From Nocardia amikacinitolerans NBRC 108937 (GTDB lineage: Bacteria > Actinomycetota > Actinomycetes > Mycobacteriales > Mycobacteriaceae): a stretch of DNA of 44,217 nucleotides. The translations under genes and the position numbers were made by a program. The stretch spans positions 1 through 44,217 of the forward strand of contig NZ_BDAU01000027.1 in NCBI RefSeq assembly GCF_001612615.1, written 5' to 3'. A model generated the notes under the pieces. It saw only the letters and a list, made by a program, of their open reading frames with translations. It did not search any database and had not been told where the DNA came from. Positions 7,124 through 15,661 of the stretch are shown here, one piece after another; the first letter of the stretch is position 1; every line of letters starts with the position of its first letter.

Positions 7124-9712
7124 ATGTCTGCCCCGAATCTCACCCGCGACCAGGCGATCGAGCGCGCCGCCACGGTCGGCGTCGAGAACTACCGCATCGA
7201 ACTCGATCTCACCGACCAGCCGACCGGCACCGACGGCACGGTCGGCGAGACGTTCGGCTCGAAGTCCACCGTCACCTTCACCGCGACGCCCGGCGCGAGC
7301 ACCTTCATCGACATCGTCGCGGCCGGCGTGCGCTCGGCGGTGCTCAACGGCATCCCGCTCGACATCTCCGACTACGACGAGGCCAAGGGCATCGCGCTGC
7401 ACAACCTGGCCGAGCGCAACGAGCTGGTCGTCGAGGCCGACTGCGTGTACTCGCACACCGGCGAGGGCCTGCACCGGTTCGTCGATCCGACCGACGACAA
7501 GGTCTACCTGTACTCGCAGTTCGAGACCGCCGACGCCAAGCGCATGTTCGCCTGCTTCGATCAGCCGGATCTGAAGGCCACCTTCGACATCACTGCCACC
7601 GCACCCGCCGACTGGGAGGTCGTCTCCAACGGCGCGGGCAGCAAGCGGGAGTCCGGCGGTGTCGCCGTGCACACCTTCGCCACCACGCCGCGGATGAGCA
7701 CCTACCTGGTCGCCATGATCGCGGGCCCGTACGCGAAGTGGACCGACACCTACACCGACGAGCACGGCTCGATCCCGCTCGGCATCTACTGCCGCGCGTC
7801 GCTGGCCGAGCACATGGACGCCGACCGCCTCTTCACCGAGACCAAGCAGGGTTTCGGCTTCTACCACGCCAACTTCGGCGTTCCGTACGCCTTCGGCAAG
7901 TACGACCAGCTGTTCGTGCCGGAGTTCAACGCGGGCGCGATGGAGAACGCGGGCGCGGTGACCTTCCTGGAGGACTACGTCTTCCGTTCCAAGGTGACCC
8001 GCGCGTCCTACGAGCGCCGCGCCGAGACCGTGCTGCACGAGATGGCGCACATGTGGTTCGGCGACCTGGTCACCATGAAGTGGTGGGACGACCTGTGGCT
8101 GAACGAGTCGTTCGCCACCTTCGCCTCGGTGCTGTGCCAGTCCGAGGCCACCGAGTACACCAACGCGTGGACCACCTTCGCCAATGTGGAGAAGTCCTGG
8201 GCGTACCGGCAGGACCAGCTGCCGTCGACGCACCCGATCGCGGCCGACATCCCGGACCTCGCCGCGGTGGAGGTCAACTTCGACGGCATCACCTACGCCA
8301 AGGGCGCGAGCGTGCTCAAGCAGCTGGTGGCCTACGTCGGGCTGGAGCCGTTCCTGGCTGGTCTGCGCGACTACTTCGCCGAACACGCCTACGGCAACGC
8401 CACTTTCGACGACCTGCTGACCGCGCTGGAGAAGTCCTCCGGCCGCGACCTGTCGACCTGGGGCGCGCAGTGGCTCAAGACCACCGGCCTCAACATCCTG
8501 CGGCCCGACTTCCAGGTCGACGCCGACGGCAAGTTCGGTTCGTTCGCCGTCGTCCAGGAAGGCGCGGCCCCCGGCGCGGGCGAGCGTCGTGTGCACCGGC
8601 TGGCGGTCGGTGTCTACGACGACCAGGACGGCAAGCTGGTCCGCACCCACCGCGTCGAGCTGGATCTCGATGCCGCCGAGCGCACCGAGGTGCCGGAGTT
8701 GGTCGGCGTGCCGCGCGGCAAGTTCGTGCTGGTCAACGACGACGACCTGACCTACTGCTCGGTACGGCTGGACGCCGACTCGCTGGACGTGCTCGTCAAC
8801 CGGATCGCCGACATCGCCGAGCCGCTCCCCCGCACGCTGGCTTGGTCGGCGGCGTGGGAGATGACCAGGCAGGCCGAGTTCAAGGCCCGCGATTTCGTCG
8901 CGCTCGTGCAGCGCGGCGTCGGCGCGGAAACCGAGATCGGCGTCGTGCAGCGGCTGCTCATGCAGGCGCACACCGCGATCGGCAGCTACGCCGACCCCGC
9001 GTGGGCCGATTCGGTGGGTTGGCCCCAATTCGCCGATCGCCTGCTGGAATTGGCGCGCGAGGCCGAGCCGGGCTCGGATCACCAGCTGGCCTTCGTCAAC
9101 GCGCTGACCGGCGCGCGGCTGTCGGGCTGGCACACCGAGGTGCTGCGCGAACTGCTCGACGGCGCCCCTGCCTCGGTCGGTCTCGGCGGACTCGCGGTCG
9201 ACACGGATCTGCGCTGGCGCCTGGTCAGCGCGCTCGCCGCGGCGGGCGAGATCGACGCCGAGGGCACGGCTACCCCGACCATCGACCGCGAGCTCGCCAA
9301 CGACCCGACCGCGGCGGGCAAGCGCCAGGCCGCGGCAGCGGCGACCGCGCGGCCGATCGCCGAGGTCAAGGAAGAGGCGTGGACCAGGGTGATGGACGAC
9401 GACTCGCTGCCCAACATCACCGCCCGCGCGATCGTCGGCGGCTTCGCCCCGGCCGGTCAGGGCGAGCTGCTCGGCTCGTTCGTGGAGCGGTACTTCGCCG
9501 AGATCCCCGCGGTGTGGGAGCGGCGCTCCAGCGAGGTCGCGCAGACGGTCGTCGTCGGCCTGTACCCGTCTTGGGAGATCACCGACGACGCGGTCGCCGC
9601 GGCGGACAAGTTCCTCGCCGACAACCACCCGCCCGCCCTGCTCCGCCTGGTCTCCGAGGGCAAGGCGGGCATCGAACGCTCGCTGCGCGCGCGAGCCTTC
9701 GACGCGCGCTAG
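7124..9712 (+). CDS. pepN: Aminopeptidase N (M1 family, Rv2467-like)
   Basis: This 862-residue zinc aminopeptidase removes N-terminal residues from peptides. It has the substrate-binding GAMEN motif (residues ~270-274) and the zinc site HEMAH-x18-E (residues ~305-328, in HEMAHMWFGDL and LWLNESFATF). The C-terminal half is the long helical ERAP1-like domain typical of the actinobacterial type. The ATG at 7124 follows GAAGGAG. No signal peptide is present. In M. tuberculosis pepN lies beside Rv2466c and Rv2468c; here five genes or so separate it from each, so the neighbourhood is loosely kept. Confidence 0.95.
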   Translation: MSAPNLTRDQAIERAATVGVENYRIELDLTDQPTGTDGTVGETFGSKSTVTFTATPGASTFIDIVAAGVRSAVLNGIPLDISDYDEAKGIALHNLAERNELVVEADCVYSHTGEGLHRFVDPTDDKVYLYSQFETADAKRMFACFDQPDLKATFDITATAPADWEVVSNGAGSKRESGGVAVHTFATTPRMSTYLVAMIAGPYAKWTDTYTDEHGSIPLGIYCRASLAEHMDADRLFTETKQGFGFYHANFGVPYAFGKYDQLFVPEFNAGAMENAGAVTFLEDYVFRSKVTRASYERRAETVLHEMAHMWFGDLVTMKWWDDLWLNESFATFASVLCQSEATEYTNAWTTFANVEKSWAYRQDQLPSTHPIAADIPDLAAVEVNFDGITYAKGASVLKQLVAYVGLEPFLAGLRDYFAEHAYGNATFDDLLTALEKSSGRDLSTWGAQWLKTTGLNILRPDFQVDADGKFGSFAVVQEGAAPGAGERRVHRLAVGVYDDQDGKLVRTHRVELDLDAAERTEVPELVGVPRGKFVLVNDDDLTYCSVRLDADSLDVLVNRIADIAEPLPRTLAWSAAWEMTRQAEFKARDFVALVQRGVGAETEIGVVQRLLMQAHTAIGSYADPAWADSVGWPQFADRLLELAREAEPGSDHQLAFVNALTGARLSGWHTEVLRELLDGAPASVGLGGLAVDTDLRWRLVSALAAAGEIDAEGTATPTIDRELANDPTAAGKRQAAAAATARPIAEVKEEAWTRVMDDDSLPNITARAIVGGFAPAGQGELLGSFVERYFAEIPAVWERRSSEVAQTVVVGLYPSWEITDDAVAAADKFLADNHPPALLRLVSEGKAGIERSLRARAFDAR

Positions 9713-9721
9713 TCCCTGCCG

Positions 9722-9790
9722 CTCCCACAAATCGTTTCGACGCCTCACATAGCCACCGGCTATGTGAGGCGTGCAGTGCCTGTGTGGGAG
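9722..9790. terminator. Bidirectional terminator with nested inverted repeats
   Basis: A perfect 14-bp stem (9741-9754 with 9758-9771) and a 3-base loop lie between the convergent pepN and small-membrane-protein genes. An outer 8-bp pair (CTCCCACA at 9722-9729, TGTGGGAG at 9783-9790) can extend the structure. The position and symmetry suit termination from both sides. Confidence 0.85.
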
Positions 9791-9803
9791 TGGCCTTCGG
9801 TGC

Positions 9804-10004
9804 TCAGCGGGCGAGGAAGTGCCAGCCGAGCCAGGCCCAGCAGAGGACCGCGATGATGCGGACGGGTCGGCTGGTGAGTGCGGCGGCGGCCACGGCGCTC
9901 AATGGGGTGAGTAGATCGCGGCGAACGTGGGCTAGGGCGGTGAGGGCGAGGGCGATCGCGAGAAGCACGGCGAAGCCGACTACGACGTGGGTTCCTCCGT
10001 TCAT
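9804..10004 (-). CDS. Small membrane protein, DUF6186-like
   Basis: This 66-residue product has two hydrophobic segments (about residues 8-30 and 50-63) and ends in CWAWLGWHFLAR. A tryptophan-rich end of the form WLWLGWHxxxR is one I associate with the small actinobacterial DUF6186 family. The ATG at 10004 overlaps the upstream gene's stop (ATGA), so the two are probably translated together. No function is known. Confidence 0.6.
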   Translation of the reverse strand: MNGGTHVVVGFAVLLAIALALTALAHVRRDLLTPLSAVAAAALTSRPVRIIAVLCWAWLGWHFLAR

Positions 10005-10417
10005 CGGGTGACCAGCCACCAGCCGATCGCCAGCCAGGCCAACCAGGCGGCGAAGCGGAGCGGGCCCTGTTCGATGGCCGGATCGATCAGGGTCGAGAGG
10101 GTGGGGTATTCGTCATGGGGTTTGGACCAATCCGGTTGGCGGACATACGCGTACGCCTCCCACCCGGCACCCGCGAGCAACAGCCCCGACCACACTGCGG
10201 TGCCCCTGCGCAGCGGCGTGGTTTTCGGGTGGGCGGCACTCGACGGACGCAGCGCCCACCCCAGGGCGACCGCGGCGACGACGAGGACCACTACCACCGC
10301 GGGCCATTCGAAGGGTCGCGTGACGAATCCGAGTGCCGCCACCGCGACCACGCACGCGATCCCGAGCGCACGCCGTCGACCGGACGGTCGCGCGGTGGGC
10401 ACCGATTTCGCTGCCAC
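10001..10417 (-). CDS. Hypothetical membrane protein coupled to the downstream small membrane protein
   Basis: The 138-residue product starts at a GTG and has three or four predicted membrane segments (around residues 17-33, 38-56, 70-85 and 117-136), with an aromatic-rich C-terminus (LAWLAIGWWLVTR). There is no clear Shine-Dalgarno sequence. Its stop overlaps the start of the 66-residue gene (ATGA), so they form a two-gene unit. I do not recognise a family, and the start is uncertain. Confidence 0.55.
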   Translation of the reverse strand: MAAKSVPTARPSGRRRALGIACVVAVAALGFVTRPFEWPAVVVVLVVAAVALGWALRPSSAAHPKTTPLRRGTAVWSGLLLAGAGWEAYAYVRQPDWSKPHDEYPTLSTLIDPAIEQGPLRFAAWLAWLAIGWWLVTR

Positions 10418-10443
10418 TGTCGCAGAATACGACCAGGCAATGC

Positions 10444-10507
10444 GCCGAGTGCGCAGGTGAGCGGAATTCGATGCCCGTGCCGCCGCCGAGTGCGCAGCTC
10501 AGCGGAA
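10444..10507. repeat. Short direct repeat at the 3' end of the NmrA-like gene
   Basis: GCCGAGTGCGCAG occurs at 10444-10456 and 10485-10497, and each copy is followed by nearly the same ten bases. The second copy runs into the stop codon of the NmrA-like gene, so the first looks like a 41-base-offset duplication of the gene's end. Confidence 0.55.
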
Positions 10508-11302
10508 CAGTTCGGTGTTGTCCCTTGCCCACTGCGCGAAGCTCGTGGCCGGCGCACCGGTGACGTCCGCGATCGTGGTTGTCGGCTTCTGCGGGTGCTC
10601 GACCATGCTCGCGATCCCGTCGACGTACCATTCCGCGTACGAGCCCATCGCCGGTTCGAGCATCCGGATGGCTTCGTCACGTGGCACTTGGACGACGGTG
10701 AGGTCCCGTCCGAGGGCGGCGCCGATGGCGTGGATCTTCTCGGCCCTGGTGAGCGTCTCCGGGCCGGTCAGCTCGTAGGTCTTGCCCGCGTGCCCCTCGG
10801 TGAGCAGCACCTTCGCCGCGGTGCGGGCGATGTCGTCCATCGTGAGGGGCGCGTTGGCGGCCTCGGGGTGTGGATCGCGGATCTCGTCGGATGCCTTGAT
10901 CTGGTCGGCCCAGATGGCGGCGTTCTCGCTGAACTCACCGGCGTAGAGGTGCGTCCAGTCCAGGCCGGAGCCCTCGACGGCCTTGGCGATGGGCTGCCAG
11001 TCGGTGGATTCGTCGCCGGACAGGTCGACGATGTGCCGGACGCCCGCCGCCTTCGCCAGCTCGACCACCTCGTTCACCGTCTCCAGCACCGGCGCGAGAT
11101 ACATGCGGTCGACGCCCTCGAAGGCGGCGGGCAACGAGGACAGCCGCCGCAGATAGCCCTGCGCGACCTCGACGCCCGCGGGGAACCCGGCGCGCTCGGG
11201 GTGGTTCGACAGCGCCCGAACATCGGTCGCGCCGCCCGCCAGCAGATGATCGACAACCATCCGCCCGATGTTGCCGGTGGCTCCCGTGACAAGAATTTTC
11301 AT
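10499..11302 (-). CDS. NmrA-like NAD(P)-binding atypical short-chain reductase
   Basis: The 267-residue product begins MKILVTGATGNIGRMVVDHL, the NAD(P)-binding TGxxGxxG motif of atypical short-chain dehydrogenases (NmrA/HSCARG type). The usual catalytic Tyr-x-x-x-Lys is not evident, which fits NmrA-like redox sensors or NAD(P)H:quinone-type enzymes. The ATG at 11302 was chosen because the dinucleotide fold starts at once and GGGAAG lies upstream. A strong hairpin (11374-11408) separates it from the DUF5130 gene, so it is probably its own transcription unit. The substrate is unknown. Confidence 0.82.
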   Translation of the reverse strand: MKILVTGATGNIGRMVVDHLLAGGATDVRALSNHPERAGFPAGVEVAQGYLRRLSSLPAAFEGVDRMYLAPVLETVNEVVELAKAAGVRHIVDLSGDESTDWQPIAKAVEGSGLDWTHLYAGEFSENAAIWADQIKASDEIRDPHPEAANAPLTMDDIARTAAKVLLTEGHAGKTYELTGPETLTRAEKIHAIGAALGRDLTVVQVPRDEAIRMLEPAMGSYAEWYVDGIASMVEHPQKPTTTIADVTGAPATSFAQWARDNTELFR

Positions 11303-11373
11303 CTTCCCAAGGTGCCCGCGATTCGCCGATCTCGACAACCCCCAATGTTTCCGCGCCGCAGCCGGAAACGCGA

Positions 11374-11408
11374 GCGGCGCGCCCACCCGATTCGGGTGGG
11401 CGCGCCGC
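11374..11408. terminator. Strong terminator hairpin downstream of the DUF5130 gene
   Basis: A 17-base arm (11374-11390) is perfectly complementary to 11392-11408, giving about 15 bp of GC-rich stem with a tight loop. It follows the minus-strand DUF5130 gene and would insulate it from the NmrA-like gene. Confidence 0.85.
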
Positions 11409-11430
11409 GAGCACGCTGGTGACGTGGGGG

Positions 11431-11895
11431 TCAGCGACCGATGGCGGCAGCCATCACGCGGACCGCGGAAATCAAACCGTCGATCAGCTGACCCTGCCGG
11501 ATCGAGCTGAGCGCGGCGGTGACGCCGAGCTGGCAGACGCGGTCGTTGGCGCGGTCGGCGACATCGTGGCCGGAGCGGACCTCGATCGCCTTCTCGTTGG
11601 GCGAGACGGCGATGAGCACCGAGCGCGCCGCCTCGGGGGTCGTGGCGAACAGCGCGTCCGCGCCCGCCGCCGTGTCGGCGCCGAGATCGCCCACGTAGAT
11701 GTTGAAGCGCACCTTGGTCGCGCGGGTCGCCTCGGTCAGCGCGTTGTCCATGGCGAGCCGCTCTTCATCGCTGAAGGGGGCTTCCTTGAACACGTCGCCC
11801 GCCTCGTGCACACCGGACACGCGTCCGCTGCTGGTGAGGGCGTACCCGTGCGGGAGGTCGGCCTCGACCACCGCTGGCCACTTAGAACTTGCCAC
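11431..11895 (-). CDS. DUF5130 / TPM-like protein (Rv2468c-like)
   Basis: The 154-residue product resembles the conserved actinobacterial protein I know as Rv2468c (DUF5130), whose fold is related to TPM domains. Visible landmarks are an acidic early part (FSDEERLAMDNALTEA), a central VRFNIYVGDLG and a late AIEVRSGHDVADRANDRVC. No signal peptide or membrane segment is clear. The GTG at 11895 has GGAGG upstream and overlaps the end of the ctaJ-like gene by 14 bases, so the two are co-translated. The operon link to a cytochrome oxidase subunit hints at a respiratory role, which is inference. Confidence 0.75.
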   Translation of the reverse strand: MASSKWPAVVEADLPHGYALTSSGRVSGVHEAGDVFKEAPFSDEERLAMDNALTEATRATKVRFNIYVGDLGADTAAGADALFATTPEAARSVLIAVSPNEKAIEVRSGHDVADRANDRVCQLGVTAALSSIRQGQLIDGLISAVRVMAAAIGR

Positions 11896-12160
11896 TTGCC
11901 CGGCCTCCGATCAGCTCAACCTGGGCGGATTCGATAGCCGCATGGCTGCCATGCGACTGAGCGGTGTCGTGGTGCCCGTGTCCGGTCACCTCGTCGGTAG
12001 CACTCCACAGCACCGGCTCCGCGGTCCACTTCTGTCCGAGTTCGAAGTGAACCGGCTTCTCGCCGGGCAGCGGCTTACCGAGAAACGACAATCCGGCGAT
12101 CGCCGCGTAGATCACCAGCGGGATGCCGACGAAGATCAGCACTGTCTCGAGAATGCTCAC
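11882..12160 (-). CDS. ctaJ: CtaJ-like accessory subunit of the aa3-type cytochrome oxidase
   Basis: This 92-residue protein has one N-terminal membrane helix (VLIFVGIPLVIYAAIAGLSF, residues ~7-26). Next come KPVHFELGQKW and EPVLWSATDE, then a His-rich stretch (TGHGHHDTAQSHGSH) and the ending GGRASGKF. The helix, the PxLW segment, the His-rich tail and the GGxASGKx end match my memory of mycobacterial CtaJ, which sits in the III2-IV2 respiratory supercomplex and whose gene lies between pepN/DUF5130 and the HNH gene. The GTG at 12160 starts right before the helix. The name rests on recall, not on a search. Confidence 0.62.
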   Translation of the reverse strand: MSILETVLIFVGIPLVIYAAIAGLSFLGKPLPGEKPVHFELGQKWTAEPVLWSATDEVTGHGHHDTAQSHGSHAAIESAQVELIGGRASGKF

Positions 12161-12510
12161 GGCCTTACGGTAGACGATGCTGTGTAGTAGACGCTCGTCC
12201 GGTCGTCCACTGACCCCGTGTCGTTCCGGCCGGGGACCGGTCCTGCCCGGCCCCGTCCGGCGAAACCGCCCGCGCCCGAGTCGCATTCGGAGACGAAGTC
12301 TCGCCGCCTACCTGGACGGCGGCCACACTCGCCGCGCGCACCCGCGGCGAAGACGAACAACGGACGCTGGCGGGAGCTGGTCGCCGGACCGCTGCCGGAA
12401 CGAGCTGCCAGGCATCCACGGCGCGGCATCCGCCAACTCGACTGCGGTTCACTGCGGGGCCATCGAATGCCCGGACGAGACCGATAGGGAGTTCGTGGTC
12501 GCGGTGTAGG
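12161..12510. other. Intergenic region between aglA and the ctaJ-like gene; no gene seen
   Basis: This 350-base gap on the transcribed minus strand should hold the end of the aglA transcript and the promoter of ctaJ-DUF5130. I see one modest hairpin (GGCCGGG at 12228-12234 with CCCGGCC at 12246-12252) and no convincing -35/-10 pair. Open frames here have shadow-like composition. Confidence 0.5.
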
Positions 12511-14115
12511 TCAGACCAGCCAAGCTGCCGCGTCGGGCGGCAGTTGCCCGCTGGTCAGCGGTGCGCTGGCCAGGAGCAGTTCGCCGGGCGGCAGCGGGAT
12601 CGGCGCTGCGCTCGCGTTGAGCACGCAGACCAGCCCGCCGGGACGGCGGAAGGCAAGGCAACCCGCGGGACTGCCGTACCACTCGATCCTCGGGCCCGCG
12701 AATTCCGGTCGCAGACCGCGCAATTCGATCGCCAACCGGTACAGCGAGACGGTCGAACCCAGCTCCTCGAGCTGCGCCTCCACGCTCAATCCGGCCCACT
12801 CCGGCGGAATCGGCAACCACGAGCGCTCACCCTTGGTGAACCCGAACGGCGGCCGGTCGCCCTCCCACGGGATCGGCACCCGGCAACCGTCACGCCCGCG
12901 TTCGGTGCGTCCCGACCGTTCCCAGACGGGGTCTTGCAGCACGTCTTCGGGGAGGTCGTCCACGTTCGGCAGGCCGAGTTCGGCGCCGTTGTAGATGAAC
13001 ACCGCGCCGGGCAGTGCCAGCTCGACCAGGATCATCGCCTTGGCCCGCGCCAACCCGGTCGCTCCGCCGCCGTAGCGGGTGACCTCGCGTTCGACGTCGT
13101 GGTTGGACAGGGTCCAGGTGGGCGAGGCGCCGACCGGCGCGACCGCGGACAGCGAGTTGTCGATGGCGTCGCGGACCGCCTCGGCGGTGAACGCCGTCTC
13201 GGCCAGGCGGAAGTTGAAGGCCAGGTGCAGCTCGTCGGGTCGCACGTATTCGCCGAAGCGGGTGTTGTCGTCGACCCAGACCTCGCCGATGGACACCGCG
13301 TTCGGGTACTCGTCGATCACCTTGCGGATGCGGCGGTGGATGTCGTGCACGGCCGGGTTGTTGAAGCGCGGGTCGCTGTCGTCGTGGATGAGCATCTTGG
13401 TGGACACGGTCTCCATGTCCGGCAGGCCAGGCGGTTTGGCCATGCCGTGCGCGACGTCGATGCGGAAACCGTCCACGCCGCGGTCGAGCCAGAACCGCAG
13501 CGTCTGCTCGAAATCCGCGACGACCTCGGGATTCTCCCAGTTCAGGTCGGGTTGTTCCGGCGCGAAGAGGTGCAGGTACCACTGGCCGGGCGTGCCGTCC
13601 GGCTCGGTGACCCTGGTCCAGGCCGGACCGCGGAAGATGCTCGGCCAGTTGTTGGGCGGCTCGTCGCCGTTGGGTCCTCGGCCGTCGCGGAAGATGTAGC
13701 GCGCCCGTTCGGGGCTGCCCGGCGCGGCGGCCAGCGCCGCCTGGAACCAAGGGTGCTCGCTGCTGGTGTGGTTCGGCACCAGGTCCATGGTGACCTTGAG
13801 CCGCCGGGCGTGTGCCTCGGTGATGAGCGCGTCCAGCGCGGCCATGCCACCGAACAGGGCATCGATGTCGCGGGGATCGGCGACGTCGTAGCCACCGTCG
13901 GCCATCGGCGAGCGCATGACCGGGCAGATCCACAGTGCGTCGACGCCGAGCAATTCCAGATAGCCGAGCTTCTCGCGGACGCCGCCCAGATCACCGATGC
14001 CGTCACCGTCGGAGTCGGCGAAGGAACGGGGGTAGACCTGGTAGAACACGGCGGAACGCCACCACGGCTGGCCGGTGCGATCCGCCGGCGCCTGCACGGC
14101 AGGTGTAGCTGTCAC
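12511..14115 (-). CDS. aglA: Alpha-glucosidase, glycoside hydrolase family 13 (Rv2471/AglA-like)
   Basis: The 534-residue enzyme should cleave alpha-linked glucose oligosaccharides. GH13 landmarks are in order: WWRSAVFYQVYPRSFAD (residues ~17-33), the DLVPNHTSSEHPWF region, the nucleophile Asp in DGFRIDVAHG (~215), the acid/base Glu in SIGEVWVDD (~275) and the transition-state Asp in LSNHDVE (~336). No signal peptide is seen, so it is cytoplasmic, perhaps acting in glycogen/trehalose or maltooligosaccharide use. The GTG at 14115 fits the family's N-terminus but has no Shine-Dalgarno; an ATG at 14166 is the alternative. It follows glbO on the same strand. Confidence 0.9.
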   Translation of the reverse strand: MTATPAVQAPADRTGQPWWRSAVFYQVYPRSFADSDGDGIGDLGGVREKLGYLELLGVDALWICPVMRSPMADGGYDVADPRDIDALFGGMAALDALITEAHARRLKVTMDLVPNHTSSEHPWFQAALAAAPGSPERARYIFRDGRGPNGDEPPNNWPSIFRGPAWTRVTEPDGTPGQWYLHLFAPEQPDLNWENPEVVADFEQTLRFWLDRGVDGFRIDVAHGMAKPPGLPDMETVSTKMLIHDDSDPRFNNPAVHDIHRRIRKVIDEYPNAVSIGEVWVDDNTRFGEYVRPDELHLAFNFRLAETAFTAEAVRDAIDNSLSAVAPVGASPTWTLSNHDVEREVTRYGGGATGLARAKAMILVELALPGAVFIYNGAELGLPNVDDLPEDVLQDPVWERSGRTERGRDGCRVPIPWEGDRPPFGFTKGERSWLPIPPEWAGLSVEAQLEELGSTVSLYRLAIELRGLRPEFAGPRIEWYGSPAGCLAFRRPGGLVCVLNASAAPIPLPPGELLLASAPLTSGQLPPDAAAWLV

Positions 14116-14227
14116 GTTCGTAATAGTGCCAAAGACATGCGACGAATTCCGCACGGGTGACCGCATGTCACACTATCTGGCAAATTCACAGCGAATCCCT
14201 TGCCCGGCCGGTACGGTGCCTCGCGGC

Positions 14228-14632
14228 TCACATCGGCGAGTTCACCAGCGAGTACGCGGCCATCTCCAGATAGTCGAGCAGGGCCTTGCGGTGTTCGTCG
14301 TCGAGGACCTCGGGCTCGAGCTCCGCGACCGCGATGTGCATGCAGCGCAGCCAGGCGTCGCGCTCGAGCGGACCGATGGTGAACGGCATGTGCCGCATCC
14401 GCAGCCTCGGATGCCCGCGTTCGTCGGAGTAGGTGCGCGGACCGCCCCAGTACTGTTCGAGGAACATGCGCAGCCTGCGCTCCGCGGGTCCGAGATCCTC
14501 TTCCGGATAGAGCGGACGCAGGATCTCGTCGGCGGCCACCTCTCGGTAGAACACCGCCACGAGCCGACGGAACGTCTCCGCGCCGCCGACCGCCTCGTAG
14601 AACGACGTCGTGGTCTGCTCGCCCGAACTCAT
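14228..14632 (-). CDS. glbO: Group II truncated hemoglobin, TrHbO
   Basis: The 134-residue globin closely matches mycobacterial GlbO, six residues longer at the N-terminus. Key residues are present: Tyr42 (CD1), proximal His81 (F8, in RLRMRHMPF) and Trp94 (G8, in LERDAW). These shape the haem pocket that in this family binds oxygen and handles NO or peroxide. The C-terminus DYLEMAAYSLVNSP is as in the family. The ATG at 14632 follows GAGAGGA. It lies upstream of aglA on the same strand and divergent from the HNH gene. Confidence 0.95.
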   Translation of the reverse strand: MSSGEQTTTSFYEAVGGAETFRRLVAVFYREVAADEILRPLYPEEDLGPAERRLRMFLEQYWGGPRTYSDERGHPRLRMRHMPFTIGPLERDAWLRCMHIAVAELEPEVLDDEHRKALLDYLEMAAYSLVNSPM

Positions 14633-14872
14633 CAGGTCCTCTCGATTGGTCGAATCCCCGCACTCCATTGTGCCCGGCGCGGGCTCGGCCGCCACGGCTG
14701 GACGGGCCGCGCGACCGCGGTCCAGATAGCGGAGCGGCGGCTCTTCAGCGGCAGTTAACCCAACATTGTGCGAAATCACCGTGCAATCAGGCGAGTTCCA
14801 TGGTCATATTGGTGGCAGTCTCCACGGGAGATATCACATGATCTTGAACCTGACGAAATCGGGGTCACCCAG

Positions 14873-15589
14873 ATGAAGCAGCGGCACGGCCGGTCACACG
14901 AGGCCAGGACCCACCGACAACTCCAGCCCGCCGACGTCCACAATCGTGGGTCGGGGGCTACTCCGCTGCACATCTTGTCCGATCATCATCCTGGATCCCA
15001 CCGCCCGGGTGAGGCTCCTCATCGTGCCGATCACGGCCACCATCTCACGCCGGTCCAGGCCGAGACCGCCAACTGGTTGAAGCGCCGGGTGTTGCTTCTG
15101 AACGCCACCTACGAGCCGCTCACCGCGTTGTCCGCCCGCCGTGCCGTCGTCCTGCTCATCTGCGACAAAGCCGACGCCGTGCACCACAATCCCGAAGGAC
15201 CGGTCGTCCATTCCGCCGGATCCGAGGTGGCCGTTCCCTCGGTCATCCGGCTGCGCACCTACGTGCGCGTCCCCTATCGCGCCCGCGTCCCGATGACAAG
15301 GGCCGCGCTCATGCACCGCGACCGCTACCGCTGCGGATACTGCGGCGGCAAGGCCGAGACCATCGATCATGTCGTCCCGCGCAGCCGCGGCGGCGAGCAT
15401 TCCTGGGAGAACTGCGTCGCCAGCTGCGCGCCGTGCAACCACCGCAAAGCCGACAAGTTGCTCAGCGAGCTCGGCTGGACGTTGCGCTCGCCGCTTGTCT
15501 CGCCGAAAGGGCCGCACTGGCGGCTGCTGTCGACGACCTCGGACCTCGATCCGATCTGGTTGCAGTACCTCGGCGAAGGCGCTGCCTGA
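14873..15589 (+). CDS. HNH endonuclease-domain protein (Rv2469c-like)
   Basis: The 238-residue product carries a full HNH module near residues 160-190: CGYCGG, then TIDHVVPRSRGGEHSWENC with the catalytic His, and CAPCNHRK closing the zinc site. Before it lies a conserved domain (VLLLNATYEPLTALSARRAV), as in the actinobacterial proteins related to Rv2469c. The first ~65 residues are His/Arg-rich and poorly conserved, so the true start may be downstream of this ATG. No phage or restriction genes are nearby and the gene is part of a conserved housekeeping cluster, so a repair or nucleic-acid maintenance role is more likely than mobility. Confidence 0.85.
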   Translation: MKQRHGRSHEARTHRQLQPADVHNRGSGATPLHILSDHHPGSHRPGEAPHRADHGHHLTPVQAETANWLKRRVLLLNATYEPLTALSARRAVVLLICDKADAVHHNPEGPVVHSAGSEVAVPSVIRLRTYVRVPYRARVPMTRAALMHRDRYRCGYCGGKAETIDHVVPRSRGGEHSWENCVASCAPCNHRKADKLLSELGWTLRSPLVSPKGPHWRLLSTTSDLDPIWLQYLGEGAA

Positions 15590-15661
15590 GCACCGGGGTC
15601 GAGCTCCGACTGAGGCTCGTCCGATACGTGGCGGCCGCAGTTCTGCCCAAGCCGACGTGGA

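Noticed and set aside
6584..9748. A ~1050-codon open frame antisense to pepN, running into the repeat region
   Set aside because: Same shadow effect; pepN on the other strand is unambiguous. The open frame through the repeats is only because the repeats lack stops.
14873..15589. HNH protein as a homing endonuclease or phage terminase-associated nuclease
   Set aside because: No intron, intein or phage genes nearby; the gene is part of a conserved chromosomal cluster.
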